From Nitrospirota bacterium (lineage in GTDB: Bacteria; Nitrospirota; Thermodesulfovibrionia; Thermodesulfovibrionales; UBA6898), in the NCBI GenBank assembly GCA_004321925.1, contig SCQH01000034.1, positions 1 to 51,369 on the forward strand: a stretch of DNA of 51,369 bases, given 5' to 3'. The translations under genes were made by a program, and so were the position numbers. The notes beneath the pieces are model-generated. The model was not told the DNA's origin. It did no database searches and saw nothing but the letters and a program-made list of their open reading frames with translations. Positions 1-8,320 of this stretch are shown piece after piece. Numbering within the stretch: position 1 is the stretch's first letter; each line of letters begins with the position of its first letter.

Positions 1-30
1 ATCCCCGGGCTTAAAGCCCCTACTGTTGGC

Positions 31-126
31 TTGTCGGGGATCTTTCTTTGTTTTCGGAGAGATTCCGGATACCCAAACATCGGGCACAAGCAAGCCGGAA
101 TGACAAAGTTAAACTATTTGATTGCC
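31..126 (-). repeat. Dispersed repeat, copy 1 (inverted partner at 50223-50316)
   Basis: The reverse complement of this stretch matches 50223-50316 with one substitution and a 2-base indel over 96 bases, so the two copies are in opposite orientation about 50 kb apart. Inside it, ATTCCGG at 62-68 can pair with CCGGAAT at 95-101, with a further CCC/GGG inside, giving an imperfect hairpin. It holds no ORF and lies downstream of the OmpA-family gene, beyond its terminator. Size and structure suggest a REP- or MITE-like element; no transposase is nearby. Confidence 0.85.
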
Positions 127-153
127 AGGTGAATAGTTTAAAAGAGACATAAT

Positions 154-194
154 AAAAAAGAGACCGGCTGAAGAATACAGCCGGTCTCTTTTTT
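154..194. terminator. Bidirectional rho-independent terminator
   Basis: A perfect 17-base inverted repeat (154-170 against 178-194) with a 7-base loop; the stem core is GAGACCGGCTG and each outer end is an A/T run, so a U tract follows the stem on either strand. It lies 17 bases past the stop codon of the OmpA-family gene on the minus strand and most likely ends that transcript. Confidence 0.9.
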
Positions 195-211
195 ATTACA
201 TGACCTGTGTA

Positions 212-1195
212 TTACTTTATCAATATCTCAAAGTGGACCCGCCTGTTCGTCTTGGCGGCCGGTGATTCCTTCTTCGGTTTCTTCTCCGTGACTTCAGGCA
301 TTGCTTCGCCGTAACCTTTTGCCGTAAGCCGGTTTTCCGCGATGCCTTCCTTTATCAGATAATCCTTGACCATGTTCGCCCTCTTAACGCTGAGCTTCAT
401 GTTATGCCCTTCCGTGCCGATGGCCGACGTATGTCCCTGTATCTCGACCACGATGCCGGGATTGTCTTTGAGCTTCTTGATGTCCCTCTTCAGGATGTCC
501 TTTGCCTCGGCAGTCAGCGCGGAGCTGTCATGGGCAAAATGAACATCTTCAAGGATGATCGTGACCGTTTCGGGCTTCTGTATAGGCGCTGGTTCAGGCT
601 TCGGCTCTGCCTTTGGCGCGGGGACCGGGGTGACCGCAGGCTTTGGCTCAGGCTTTGGCTCCGGTGTCACAACCGGTGCCGGTGCAGCAACCGGTGCAGC
701 CTTTGGTGTCTTGCCGCCGAGGGTGATGACAAGGCCTGCGGACACGATGACATTGTTCGAATGGGTAACCACATCCCTTACCTCGGACCTGAATGCATAC
801 GTATCATTGAAGGAATATTTGAATCCTGCCCCGAAATCTCCCATAAGGGTCTGGTAGGTCGGTTTGCCTTCAGGCCGTATCCGGGCATTGCCCATACCGG
901 CGAGGATGAAGGGGGTCAGCCTTTTTTCCGGAGTGAAGTGGTACAGGATATCAAGGCCGACGAGATCGGCGCGTGAAGCGATCTTGCTGTAGCCGCCTTC
1001 AAGCTCCCAGTGATCGGTTATGTTGTATCCGACCCGGATCCCGAATTCCTTCTTGTGACAGAAGACCGGGGAATTGGCCGTGGTGCAATAACCAACAAAG
1101 GGGTTGATCTCAAAAGTTCCCTCGCGGATCTCGGCGGAGACGAGCACCGGCAGGGAAATGAAAAACAGCAAAGCAAAAAGCGCATTTTTTTTCAT
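212..1195 (-). CDS. OmpA-family outer membrane protein
   Basis: A 327-residue envelope protein. A signal peptide (MKKNALFALLFFISLPVLVSA) is followed by a roughly 150-residue beta-rich domain typical of an OmpA-like eight-stranded barrel, a long proline/alanine/lysine linker (about residues 165-215), and a C-terminal OmpA/MotB peptidoglycan-binding domain with the signature region VEIQGHTSAIGTEGHN and RANMVKDYL. It should anchor the outer membrane to peptidoglycan. The start at 1195 is chosen because GGAGG lies a few bases upstream, a consensus promoter sits at 1220-1248, and the signal peptide begins there; an in-frame upstream ATG at 1243 lies within that promoter. Family assignment is firm; the barrel is inferred from position and composition. 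Confidence 0.9.
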   Translation of the reverse strand: MKKNALFALLFFISLPVLVSAEIREGTFEINPFVGYCTTANSPVFCHKKEFGIRVGYNITDHWELEGGYSKIASRADLVGLDILYHFTPEKRLTPFILAGMGNARIRPEGKPTYQTLMGDFGAGFKYSFNDTYAFRSEVRDVVTHSNNVIVSAGLVITLGGKTPKAAPVAAPAPVVTPEPKPEPKPAVTPVPAPKAEPKPEPAPIQKPETVTIILEDVHFAHDSSALTAEAKDILKRDIKKLKDNPGIVVEIQGHTSAIGTEGHNMKLSVKRANMVKDYLIKEGIAENRLTAKGYGEAMPEVTEKKPKKESPAAKTNRRVHFEILIK

Positions 1196-1219
1196 ATGGC
1201 CTCCAGAAAAATTTCTACT

Positions 1220-1248
1220 ATAATATCTGCAGGACAAGATCATGTCAA
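1220..1248 (-). promoter_or_regulatory. Sigma70-type promoter for the OmpA-family gene
   Basis: On the minus strand, TTGACA (1248-1243), a 17-base spacer, and TATTAT (1225-1220). The predicted transcription start is near 1212, about 17 bases before the ATG at 1195. Confidence 0.8.
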
Positions 1249-1277
1249 CAGGTTACAGCAGCACGACCGAAAAACCA

Positions 1278-1306
1278 TTGACTCAGGGGACCTTGTTGAT
1301 TATTAT
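1278..1306 (+). promoter_or_regulatory. Sigma70-type promoter for the Big2 lipoprotein gene
   Basis: TTGACT (1278-1283), a 17-base spacer, TATTAT (1301-1306). The predicted start near 1313 lies after the in-frame upstream codon at 1309, supporting initiation at 1366. It is back to back with the OmpA promoter, the two -35 boxes being 29 bases apart. Confidence 0.75.
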
Positions 1307-1365
1307 AGGTGACGAACTACTCTGACATTGAGAAAATATTGAAAAGGGACAAGGAGGACAACAGC

Positions 1366-2259
1366 ATGAAAATACACTATCGCGCGATCATCGTCGCCAT
1401 GCTCATGGCGATTTTTCTGGCCGGCTGCGGTTGCGGAGGTGATAACCGGGACCTGGTTTCGATAGCGGTCAGCCCGGCTGACCCGAGCATACTTCAGGGG
1501 GCAGTGCAGCAGTTTGCCGCGACCGGGACGTTCTCCGACGGCACGTCCGAGGATATCACGACTCTTGTCACCTGGACCTCCTCTGCTGCATCTGTTGCGG
1601 TGATCAGCAATGATACCGGCTCTCAGGGCCGCGCAACATCGGTGCAGTCAGGCATAACGACCATCACGGCGACCCAGGGAAGCATATCCGGGGGAACGAC
1701 CCTGACGGTCGTCCCGGTGCTCGTCTCGATCTCGGTCACCCCTGCCAATCCGACCGTCACCGTCGGCGACACGAAACAGTTCACGGCAACGGGCACCTTT
1801 TCGGACGGTTCGACCAGCAACATCACGACGACGGTAACCTGGAGCTCCTCGGTGACTGCCGCAGCAAGCGTCAGCAATACAGCCGGGGTGCAGGGTCTGG
1901 CGACCGGCCTTGCGGCCGGCACGACAACGATCACGGCAACCTCAGGAGCGCTCAGCGGATCAACCGGCCTGACCGTCATCAACCCGGTATTCCTGGTCTC
2001 GATAACGGTGACCCCGGTAAATCCTTACGCAACGTTTGCCTCGACCGTGCAATTCACGGCCACCGGGACATACTCCGACGGCTCTACACAGAATATAACT
2101 CAGGTCGTGACCTGGACCTCCTCAGACCTCACCATCGCCACCATCAGCAATGATGCCGGTTCTAAGGGCCTTGCCACGACAGACCACAAGGTCGGGGTCA
2201 CGACGATCACGGCGACCCTGGGCAGCATCTCCGGTTCGACCAAGCTCTTCGACCCATAG
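1366..2259 (+). CDS. Lipoprotein with three Big2 (bacterial Ig-like) repeats
   Basis: A 297-residue secreted protein. The N-terminus is a lipoprotein signal with lipobox FLAGC around residue 20, so the mature protein should be lipid-anchored. The rest is three tandem Big2-like repeats of about 85-90 residues, each opening with LVSI.V.P..P (or LVSIAVSP), passing through QF.ATGT(F/Y)SDG(S/T)..(D/N)IT, and closing with TTITA..G.(I/L)SG. Such domains serve adhesion or surface display; no catalytic domain is seen. AGGAGG lies about 8 bases before the ATG at 1366. The gene stands alone between its own promoter and a hairpin at 2273-2309. Function beyond surface or adhesive role is unknown. Confidence 0.85.
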   Translation: MKIHYRAIIVAMLMAIFLAGCGCGGDNRDLVSIAVSPADPSILQGAVQQFAATGTFSDGTSEDITTLVTWTSSAASVAVISNDTGSQGRATSVQSGITTITATQGSISGGTTLTVVPVLVSISVTPANPTVTVGDTKQFTATGTFSDGSTSNITTTVTWSSSVTAAASVSNTAGVQGLATGLAAGTTTITATSGALSGSTGLTVINPVFLVSITVTPVNPYATFASTVQFTATGTYSDGSTQNITQVVTWTSSDLTIATISNDAGSKGLATTDHKVGVTTITATLGSISGSTKLFDP

Positions 2260-2272
2260 AGCATGACGGGAA

Positions 2273-2309
2273 ACAGCAGCCCCTTGACCAGAGGGTGAGG
2301 GGCTGCTGT
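2273..2309 (+). terminator. Stem-loop between the lipoprotein and PHP genes
   Basis: ACAGCAGCCCCT (2273-2284) pairs perfectly with AGGGGCTGCTGT (2298-2309), followed by CCTTTG, a poor U tract. It ends 7 bases before the ATG of the PHP gene, so it may be a terminator, a block on the downstream ribosome site, or both. Confidence 0.6.
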
Positions 2310-2316
2310 CCTTTGT

Positions 2317-2946
2317 ATGAGTTTCAGGGTTGATCTCCACGTCCATTCCCGGTTCAGCAGCGACAACGATGCCGACCCCGAGGAATCCGTCCTTCAGGCT
2401 ATCTCACGTCAGCTCCATGGTATTGTCTTTACCGAACATTATTCCTATGAAGCCTCGGCCCCCGTCGAAAAGCTCAGGGAAAAATACAGGGGGAGCATCA
2501 TCATCTTCAGGGGGGTCGAGTTCTCGTCTGCCGACGGCCACTGTCTCGTCTTCGGCGTGAACACCGACAGGCTCGGGATGAAGGGGATGCCCGCCGGGGA
2601 GATCGTCAGGATCGTGAACCAGGCGGGCGGCGTGGTCATCCCGTCGCATCCCTACAGAACGGTCAACAGCCTCGGCGATCTCGTGAGGAACCTCCCGGGC
2701 ATATGCGCACTCGAAGGCTATAACGGCTGCAACATGCAGCCCTTCAATGCCCGGGCAGTGGAAGTGGCCAGGGCCCTGAACCTGCCCTTTACCGGCGGCT
2801 CGGACGCCCATAACCCTGAAGACGTCGGCTCCTGCTTTACCGAATTCGAAGAGCCGGTGACCGAAGAGAACCTCGTCAGCCTGCTTAAGTCCGGACGATA
2901 CCGCGGTGTCGATACCAGAAAGATATCAAAAGGCTTCTGGGGATAA
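2317..2946 (+). CDS. PHP-domain metal-dependent phosphoesterase
   Basis: A 209-residue protein of the PHP (polymerase and histidinol phosphatase) fold, related to the small YciV/TrpH-type phosphoesterases. The metal-binding signatures are present: HVHS at residues 8-11, FTEHYS, the PSHPYR segment in the middle and GGSDAHNP near the C-terminus. These residues normally bind two or three divalent metals and hydrolyse phosphodiesters or phosphomonoesters; the substrate here is not known. No good Shine-Dalgarno precedes the ATG; the only G-rich stretch lies in the preceding stem-loop. Next comes, after about 100 bases, the MoxR operon. Confidence 0.85.
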   Translation: MSFRVDLHVHSRFSSDNDADPEESVLQAISRQLHGIVFTEHYSYEASAPVEKLREKYRGSIIIFRGVEFSSADGHCLVFGVNTDRLGMKGMPAGEIVRIVNQAGGVVIPSHPYRTVNSLGDLVRNLPGICALEGYNGCNMQPFNARAVEVARALNLPFTGGSDAHNPEDVGSCFTEFEEPVTEENLVSLLKSGRYRGVDTRKISKGFWG

Positions 2947-3051
2947 CATCCGGCCCGGCTGATAATAAGCCCGCGCAGGGTGTGCTACTATTATACGAAG
3001 CACAGGCCTGAGTGCAGCTGCATAACGCTCATTAAATCACTGGGGGGGAAC

Positions 3052-3996
3052 ATGACTGATTTTCAAAAAGGGCTGTCTGCTCTTATCGGAAACATCGAAA
3101 AGGTGATAGTCGGCAAAAGGGATGCGGTCGAACTCGCTGTTGCATCACTTCTTTCCCGCGGCCATCTGTTGATAGAGGACGTACCGGGTCTTGGAAAAAC
3201 CATGCTGGCACGGGCGATCGCCGGGTCTCTTGACCTGCGCTTCAAACGTATCCAGTTTACGCCTGACCTCCTGCCCTCTGACGTGACCGGTGTTTCGATC
3301 TACAGTCAGAAGTCCGGGGAGTTTGAATTCAGGTCCGGCCCGGTCTTTACGAACATCCTGCTCGCTGACGAGATTAACAGGGCCACCCCCAGGACCCAGT
3401 CGAGCCTGCTTGAGTGCATGGAGGAGGCCCAGGTCACGGTGGACGGGATGACCTATCCTCTCCCGGCCGTCTTTATGGTCGTCGCAACGCAGAACCCGAT
3501 AGAACTGCAGGGTACGTATCCGCTTCCTGAGGCCCAGCTTGACCGGTTCTTCATGAAGATCGCCATCGGCTATCCTTCTGCCGCGGAGGAGGTCAGGGTC
3601 ATGGAGATGCAGATCAGGGAGCATCCTATCAATTCCATTTCTGCGGTCCTTTCAGATCAGGAGTTAAGGAAGATGCAGGAGGCTGTCTGTAATGTCCATA
3701 TAGACAACGCAGTGAAGGGCTACATTGTTAAAATCGTGAATGCCACCAGAAAGCATGAACACCTTCAACTCGGAGCGAGCCCGAGGGGATCGATAAGCCT
3801 GATGAGGGCTGCGCAGGCCATGGCGCTTATGCGGGGGAAGGATTATGTGGAACCCACCGTGGTCAAGTTGATGGCGGTTCCGGTGCTTGCCCACCGGCTT
3901 ATCGTAAAGCCGCAGTCCCGGCTGCGTGAGATAACCGAGAGGATCGTCCTGGAGGAGATACTGGGCCGCGTCCCTGTCCCGATACAGGGGCAGTAA
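3052..3996 (+). CDS. MoxR-family AAA+ ATPase
   Basis: A 314-residue AAA+ ATPase of the MoxR type, thought to act as a chaperone for maturation of protein complexes together with DUF58/VWA proteins. Walker A is EDVPGLGKT (residues 42-50), Walker B is LLADEINRA, and sensor 1 lies in VVATQNPIE; the C-terminal lid domain carries GASPRGS. The ATG at 3052 follows a TGGGGGGAA ribosome site; an upstream in-frame ATG at 2980 has none and would add 24 residues unlike the family. The gene ends 2 bases before the DUF58 gene, and the MoxR-DUF58-transglutaminase order is a common conserved operon. Confidence 0.93.
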   Translation: MTDFQKGLSALIGNIEKVIVGKRDAVELAVASLLSRGHLLIEDVPGLGKTMLARAIAGSLDLRFKRIQFTPDLLPSDVTGVSIYSQKSGEFEFRSGPVFTNILLADEINRATPRTQSSLLECMEEAQVTVDGMTYPLPAVFMVVATQNPIELQGTYPLPEAQLDRFFMKIAIGYPSAAEEVRVMEMQIREHPINSISAVLSDQELRKMQEAVCNVHIDNAVKGYIVKIVNATRKHEHLQLGASPRGSISLMRAAQAMALMRGKDYVEPTVVKLMAVPVLAHRLIVKPQSRLREITERIVLEEILGRVPVPIQGQ

Positions 3997-3998
3997 GC

Positions 3999-5231
3999 AT
4001 GGAAAGGTTTCTCACCAAGAGAAACGCCCTGATCTTTCTGTCCGGTCTCTTTCTGCTGATCGCATGGAACAGAGAGATCAACCTTCTGTATGGGATGTTC
4101 TCTCTTATTTCAGCCACCCTTATCATAGCCCTCATCCTGCCCCGGTATTCGGTCAGGCACCTGAGCGGCCAGCGGGAGATCCCATCGGTGGCTGTCGAAG
4201 GGGATGAACTGCCGGTCAAAGTGCAGATCGACAACCGGGCCGGCAGAAGCCGCTATATGCTTGAGGTGAAAGACCTCTTCCCTGCGGCTGAAAAGGGGCT
4301 ACGGAGCCCCATGACCTTTATCGGGAGACTGCGCAGCAAAGAGAGGAAGACATATTCCTATACCGTCTCCTGTTATAAACGGGGTGAATATTCCGTCGGT
4401 CCTCTCAAGATCTCCTCTGCCTACCCGCTCGGGATCGCATCTTCAGAAATGGTCCTTCAGGCAGAGCCTGTCCCTCTCCTTGTCTATCCAAAGGTCTTTG
4501 AGATCGCCCGGCTCCCTTTTCTGCGGGGAAGCTCTGCATACTCCTCCATGGCTGATTCGGCAGTGCGGACCGGCGGCAGTGAAGATTTTTTTGGGACCCG
4601 GGAGTACCGCGAGGGGGACAGCCTCAGATATATCCACTGGCCATCGAGCGCGAGACACGGGCATCTGATCGTGAAGGAATTCGAAACGCGGGCCACGGCA
4701 ATGGTGACGGCCATACTCGATCTTCAGAAGGGTTCCGAAGCCGGGGAGGGTAGAGAGACGACGCTCGAATACAGTGTCACGATCGCAGCATCGCTGGCCC
4801 GGTATATCCTCGGAAAGGGCCACAGTTTTCAGCTCGCCGGCTATGGAAAAGAAAAGCAACTGATCCCCTATGGCAGGGGTCCGGCCCAGCTTGCAAAGGC
4901 CCTCGGGGCGCTTGCGCGGGCGAAGGCCGACGGGGGGCTGCCTTACAGGTCGGCCATTGAGAGGGCTGCTGAAATGCTTAGGGATGGAGACATGGTAGTG
5001 CTCTTTTTCTGCCATGGCGACGAAACACCGGATAATTACGCATATTGTCTGGGGCTTCTTAAGGCCAGGAGGATCAGGCCTGTTGCAGTCTTTATGGACA
5101 GAACGAGCTTCACGGATACGGCTGGAACGCTGGTGCGGCACAGCAGGCTGGAGGAAGAGTTCCGGGCCATGAATGCCATCGTCTATAATGTTTCACGAGG
5201 TTGCGATCTCGAAGCGGTGTTCGGCGTATGA
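3999..5231 (+). CDS. DUF58 (VWA-like) membrane protein
   Basis: A 410-residue protein with two N-terminal membrane segments (about residues 10-45), a beta-rich middle, and the DUF58 core signature [19 protein letters not shown] around residue 200, followed by a von Willebrand A-like fold (VTAILDLQ, and a late MVVLFF strand). Members of this family are usual partners of MoxR ATPases; the exact job is not established. It starts 2 bases after moxR and its stop overlaps the next start in an ATGA, so the three genes should be translationally coupled. Confidence 0.92.
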   Translation: MERFLTKRNALIFLSGLFLLIAWNREINLLYGMFSLISATLIIALILPRYSVRHLSGQREIPSVAVEGDELPVKVQIDNRAGRSRYMLEVKDLFPAAEKGLRSPMTFIGRLRSKERKTYSYTVSCYKRGEYSVGPLKISSAYPLGIASSEMVLQAEPVPLLVYPKVFEIARLPFLRGSSAYSSMADSAVRTGGSEDFFGTREYREGDSLRYIHWPSSARHGHLIVKEFETRATAMVTAILDLQKGSEAGEGRETTLEYSVTIAASLARYILGKGHSFQLAGYGKEKQLIPYGRGPAQLAKALGALARAKADGGLPYRSAIERAAEMLRDGDMVVLFFCHGDETPDNYAYCLGLLKARRIRPVAVFMDRTSFTDTAGTLVRHSRLEEEFRAMNAIVYNVSRGCDLEAVFGV

Positions 5232-7570
5232 ACAGGATCTCGTATTCTCCGGTCTACGTGGGGACTTTCTTTCTACTTCTGATATCGGTCCTGTCCGTTG
5301 TGAATTACGAGGCCCTGTCATATGAGGTTTTGTTCAATAGTTTCTTTTACCCGCTGCTTTTCGGGGCAGGGTTGTCCGCCGGAGCGGGTTACAGGAAAAG
5401 CGGGAACGCGTCGATCAAGACCATCGGGACAATGGTCATCGTTCTGGCCATCCCGGTCTTTTTTGTCATGAACTATTTTCATGGACTCGAAAAGGCGGCG
5501 GTCATCCTTCTGGTCTGGCTGCAGGCAGGCAGGAACTTTACGCTTGCTTCCAGGAGAGAGCTGCTTTATGCTTATGTGGTTTCACTTATTCTGATCCTCT
5601 ACGGGGCAAGTGTGAGCAAGGAGACCTCGTTTCTCCTGTACATCATTGCCTATGCCGTTGCAGGAATGCTCACCCTGATGGCAGACCACATAGACGAACG
5701 GCTGCAGTCTGCCAGGGGCGGAGACAGGGACCTCCTTCTGAAGGGGCTGAAACTGCCCTCAAAAGGCATCGGCCTGGCGCTTCTCAGCCTTGCTCTGGCA
5801 TCTGTCATCTACCTTTTCTTTCCACGCTTCTCCTCTCCCCACCTCCAGGGGCTTCCGTTTGGCGGAGGCTGGTTCTATGAAAGCGAAAAATGGGACCACG
5901 AGGCCAAGGGGCTAAGGACTTCGGAAAGGGGGCAGAAGGACCCTGCCGACTCAGCCACCGGTGAACCGGGGCAGGGAGAACAGAGGCCATCAGAAACAGG
6001 AGAGGATAAGATCCCGGGCGACGGCAGAGCGCCTGACAGAGTGGCAGAGGGGCAAGGGGCCGGAGCAGGGGCTGCAGAGGACAAGAGCCCTTCCGAAGGA
6101 GGCTCGTCGTCTGACATTGTGTCAGAGGCTCCGGGGGCCGGAAAGAGCCTCGATATCCGAAGGGGGATAAAGAAAGTACGTTCACGGGCGCTGCTCTTCT
6201 ATCTTCAGGCTGACAGACCTCTCTATGTAAGAGGAAAGGTCTTCGAGGATTTCGACGGCCGGATCTGGCGCGAGGGTGGCGATAACGGTGAACTTATCTC
6301 CTCCGAGTATTCCGAATTCCTGCTGGAGAAGGACCATCAGGGGCAGGGCATTAACCAGATATATACGATCAAGAAGGAGATGCCCCCGCTTCTTCTCACC
6401 GCCTACCGGCCGGTGGTTGTGCGGTTCCCCTCCCGGTTGCTCAGGAGGACGGATTCGCTCACCCTTTTTGCCCCTGATTACCTCAGGAGGGAGACGCGAT
6501 ATTCGGTCCTTTCCTCTGCAGTCCAGGTGGAAGGCCGGGAGACCTGCGGCCGGGAAGCATACCGTGGCGGCTATCTTCAGGTCCCGCAGGTCCTGTCAGA
6601 GAGGGTGCGGCGGCTCTCATTATCTCTGATCGGAGAGAGCGGCGACGATTTCGAGAGGGCGAAGGTGATCGAGGGCTATCTCAGGCAGAACTTCCGCCCC
6701 ACCATGGAAACCATCTTCAGGGAAAAACCTGATGACCTCGTTGACAACTTTCTCTTCGGGCTGAAGGAAGGCCATTGTGAATATTTCGCCTCTGCCATGG
6801 TCGTCATGCTGAGGTCGGCCGGTATCCCGGCACGGCTTGTGACCGGTTATTGCGCCTTCAGCAAAAACCCGTTCACCGGATATTACGAGGTGCGCGCCTC
6901 AGACGCCCATGCCTGGGCTGAGGCTTACTCAACCCGATACGGATGGGTCAGGTTCGAACCCACTCCGACCATCAGCCAGCCCGAAAGAAAGCGTGAGCTC
7001 TTTGCGGTCACCAGTTATGTCAAATACCTGGAGGAGCAGATCGACTCGGCCGTGAAGGCAAACAAGGACACCTGGTGGAGTTCTCTCCTGAACGACCTTA
7101 ATCAGCTGCTGCTGCGGGCACGCCTCTGCTTTTCGATCATGATCGCGTACGGGTTGCGGTATCTCAGTTGGGTGCTGAAGCGGCTGGTCTATATTCTCCC
7201 TGTTGTTTTATGCATCCCTGCCGGATTCCTTCTTCGGCGCCTTCTCGCGCCGGTGCTTCGAAATATCAGGCTCGAGAGGCTGAAGGAGAAAGACCCCCGT
7301 CAGTTCATCATTGCCTGCTACGCCGAGATTGGTCGCTTCTTCTCCGGAAAGGGCTCTCCCCGACCCGACTCCATGTCTCATGCCGAATACAGAACGGTGC
7401 TTTCCCGGAGGTTCCGGGATCTTTCGAAAGAGCTTGGTCTTGTTACAGACCTTTTCGAGATCGCCTGCTACAGCACACTACCTGTCAGCAAAAAGGACTC
7501 TGAAAAGGTCTACCGCATATACCGGGACATCCTGAAAGCAGACCTCCCGACGTTCAAACCCCGTAAGTAA
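5228..7570 (+). CDS. TgpA-like transmembrane transglutaminase/protease
   Basis: A 780-residue membrane protein. The first roughly 210 residues contain several hydrophobic helices (DUF3488/TgpA N-terminal type). They are followed by an 80-90 residue low-complexity stretch rich in G, E, S, P and A (encoded about 5880-6160), an extracytoplasmic transglutaminase-like core, another helix near nt 7190-7240, and a DUF4129-like cytosolic tail. The catalytic triad candidates are Cys in [12 protein letters not shown], His in [10 protein letters not shown], and the acidic residue in WVRFEPTPT, where many relatives have Asp and this one has Glu. Start at 5228 is set by the ATGA overlap with DUF58; an upstream ATG at 5201 is less likely. 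It may cleave or crosslink envelope proteins or peptidoglycan-linked peptides. Confidence 0.9.
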   Translation: MNRISYSPVYVGTFFLLLISVLSVVNYEALSYEVLFNSFFYPLLFGAGLSAGAGYRKSGNASIKTIGTMVIVLAIPVFFVMNYFHGLEKAAVILLVWLQAGRNFTLASRRELLYAYVVSLILILYGASVSKETSFLLYIIAYAVAGMLTLMADHIDERLQSARGGDRDLLLKGLKLPSKGIGLALLSLALASVIYLFFPRFSSPHLQGLPFGGGWFYESEKWDHEAKGLRTSERGQKDPADSATGEPGQGEQRPSETGEDKIPGDGRAPDRVAEGQGAGAGAAEDKSPSEGGSSSDIVSEAPGAGKSLDIRRGIKKVRSRALLFYLQADRPLYVRGKVFEDFDGRIWREGGDNGELISSEYSEFLLEKDHQGQGINQIYTIKKEMPPLLLTAYRPVVVRFPSRLLRRTDSLTLFAPDYLRRETRYSVLSSAVQVEGRETCGREAYRGGYLQVPQVLSERVRRLSLSLIGESGDDFERAKVIEGYLRQNFRPTMETIFREKPDDLVDNFLFGLKEGHCEYFASAMVVMLRSAGIPARLVTGYCAFSKNPFTGYYEVRASDAHAWAEAYSTRYGWVRFEPTPTISQPERKRELFAVTSYVKYLEEQIDSAVKANKDTWWSSLLNDLNQLLLRARLCFSIMIAYGLRYLSWVLKRLVYILPVVLCIPAGFLLRRLLAPVLRNIRLERLKEKDPRQFIIACYAEIGRFFSGKGSPRPDSMSHAEYRTVLSRRFRDLSKELGLVTDLFEIACYSTLPVSKKDSEKVYRIYRDILKADLPTFKPRK

Positions 7571-7596
7571 ACTGTGCCCTGCGTACAAAAACCAGT

Positions 7597-7625
7597 TTGA
7601 CACAAGCTATAATCATTGCTATGCT
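7597..7625 (+). promoter_or_regulatory. Promoter of the toxin-antitoxin pair
   Basis: TTGACA (7597-7602), 17-base spacer, TATGCT (7620-7625). The A/T-rich stretch around it (GCTATAATC...GCTATGC) is a plausible binding site for the antitoxin, since BrnTA operons are autorepressed; that part is inference. Confidence 0.55.
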
Positions 7626-7653
7626 ATAAATAGAATACAATAGGCATACACTC

Positions 7654-7932
7654 ATGAAATATTTTGACTGGAATGATGGGAAGAATGAAGTGCTGAAGAA
7701 GACACGGGGTGTGTCCTTCGAACAGGTTGAATTGGCAATTGCTTTGGGAGATCTGATCGATCGGGTACGACATCCGAATGCGGCCAAATATCCGAACCAG
7801 AAGATCTTTCTTATCAAGATCGACGATTATATATATTCAGTGCCGTATGTTGAGGATGATGAAAAGATATTTCTGAAAAAGATAATACCGAACAGCACCG
7901 CAACAAAAAGGTACTTTGGAGGTTCAAAATGA
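7654..7932 (+). CDS. brnT: BrnT-like type II toxin
   Basis: A 92-residue protein resembling BrnT, a RelE-fold ribonuclease toxin that cleaves RNA and arrests translation. The N-terminus follows the family pattern, with FDW(N) then a Lys-rich helix and GVSFEQVELA; a central basic strand and a YVEDDEK...IIPNSTATKRY segment complete the fold. Identity to the better-known members appears limited, for example in the middle region (HPNAAKYPNQK). It overlaps the next gene by 4 bases (ATGA), the usual toxin-first layout for BrnT/BrnA. The surrounding sequence is AT-richer than the neighbours, consistent with horizontal acquisition. Confidence 0.72.
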   Translation: MKYFDWNDGKNEVLKKTRGVSFEQVELAIALGDLIDRVRHPNAAKYPNQKIFLIKIDDYIYSVPYVEDDEKIFLKKIIPNSTATKRYFGGSK

Positions 7933-8207
7933 AAAAAGCAGTGTCCCTGGATAAGGACGAGATGGAACTGGCGAGATCCCTTGAAAATGGAGAGTGGGTT
8001 TCCGACCTTACTCAGAAGGAAAGGAAGCACTACGAGGAATATGCGCGCTACAGCCTCAATAAACAGAAGAGGATCAACATCCGGATGAGCGAGCGGGACC
8101 TCAATAAGATCAGGGCAAAGGCGATCGAGGAGGGCATTCCGTACCAATCACTTATCTCGATGCTTATCCATAAATACAACGAAGGCAAAATATCAATTAA
8201 CCGGTAA
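7929..8207 (+). CDS. brnA: BrnA/CopG-like antitoxin
   Basis: A 92-residue protein that should neutralise the BrnT-like toxin. The N-terminal half (residues 1-50) is charged and helical and likely wraps the toxin; the C-terminal half carries a ribbon-helix-helix signature, KRINIRMSERDLNKIRAKA followed by EGIPYQSLISMLIHKY, for binding the operon promoter. Some relatives are annotated as CopG-family antitoxins. GGAGG lies just upstream of the ATG at 7929, which overlaps the toxin stop codon. A stem-loop follows at 8223-8255, closing a two-gene operon. Confidence 0.78.
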   Translation: MKKAVSLDKDEMELARSLENGEWVSDLTQKERKHYEEYARYSLNKQKRINIRMSERDLNKIRAKAIEEGIPYQSLISMLIHKYNEGKISINR

Positions 8208-8222
8208 CCAGCCCTGCAAAAT

Positions 8223-8259
8223 AACAGCGGGCGCGGTATGCCCGAATCCGCTGTTTATT
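8223..8259 (+). terminator. Terminator after the toxin-antitoxin pair
   Basis: AACAGCGG (8223-8230) pairs with CCGCTGTT (8248-8255), with an inner GGGC/GCCC helix, followed by TATTGTTG. Confidence 0.65.
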
Positions 8260-8320
8260 GTTGTCGCTATAATACAATGAGGACATAGATTTTCTCTGTT
8301 CAAGACCTGTCGGCTATGCT

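Noticed and set aside
6945-6970. tRNA T-loop-like GGTTCGAACCC
   Set aside because: It lies inside the transglutaminase coding frame, encoding the conserved FEPTP segment; no acceptor stem or anticodon arm could be fitted around it.
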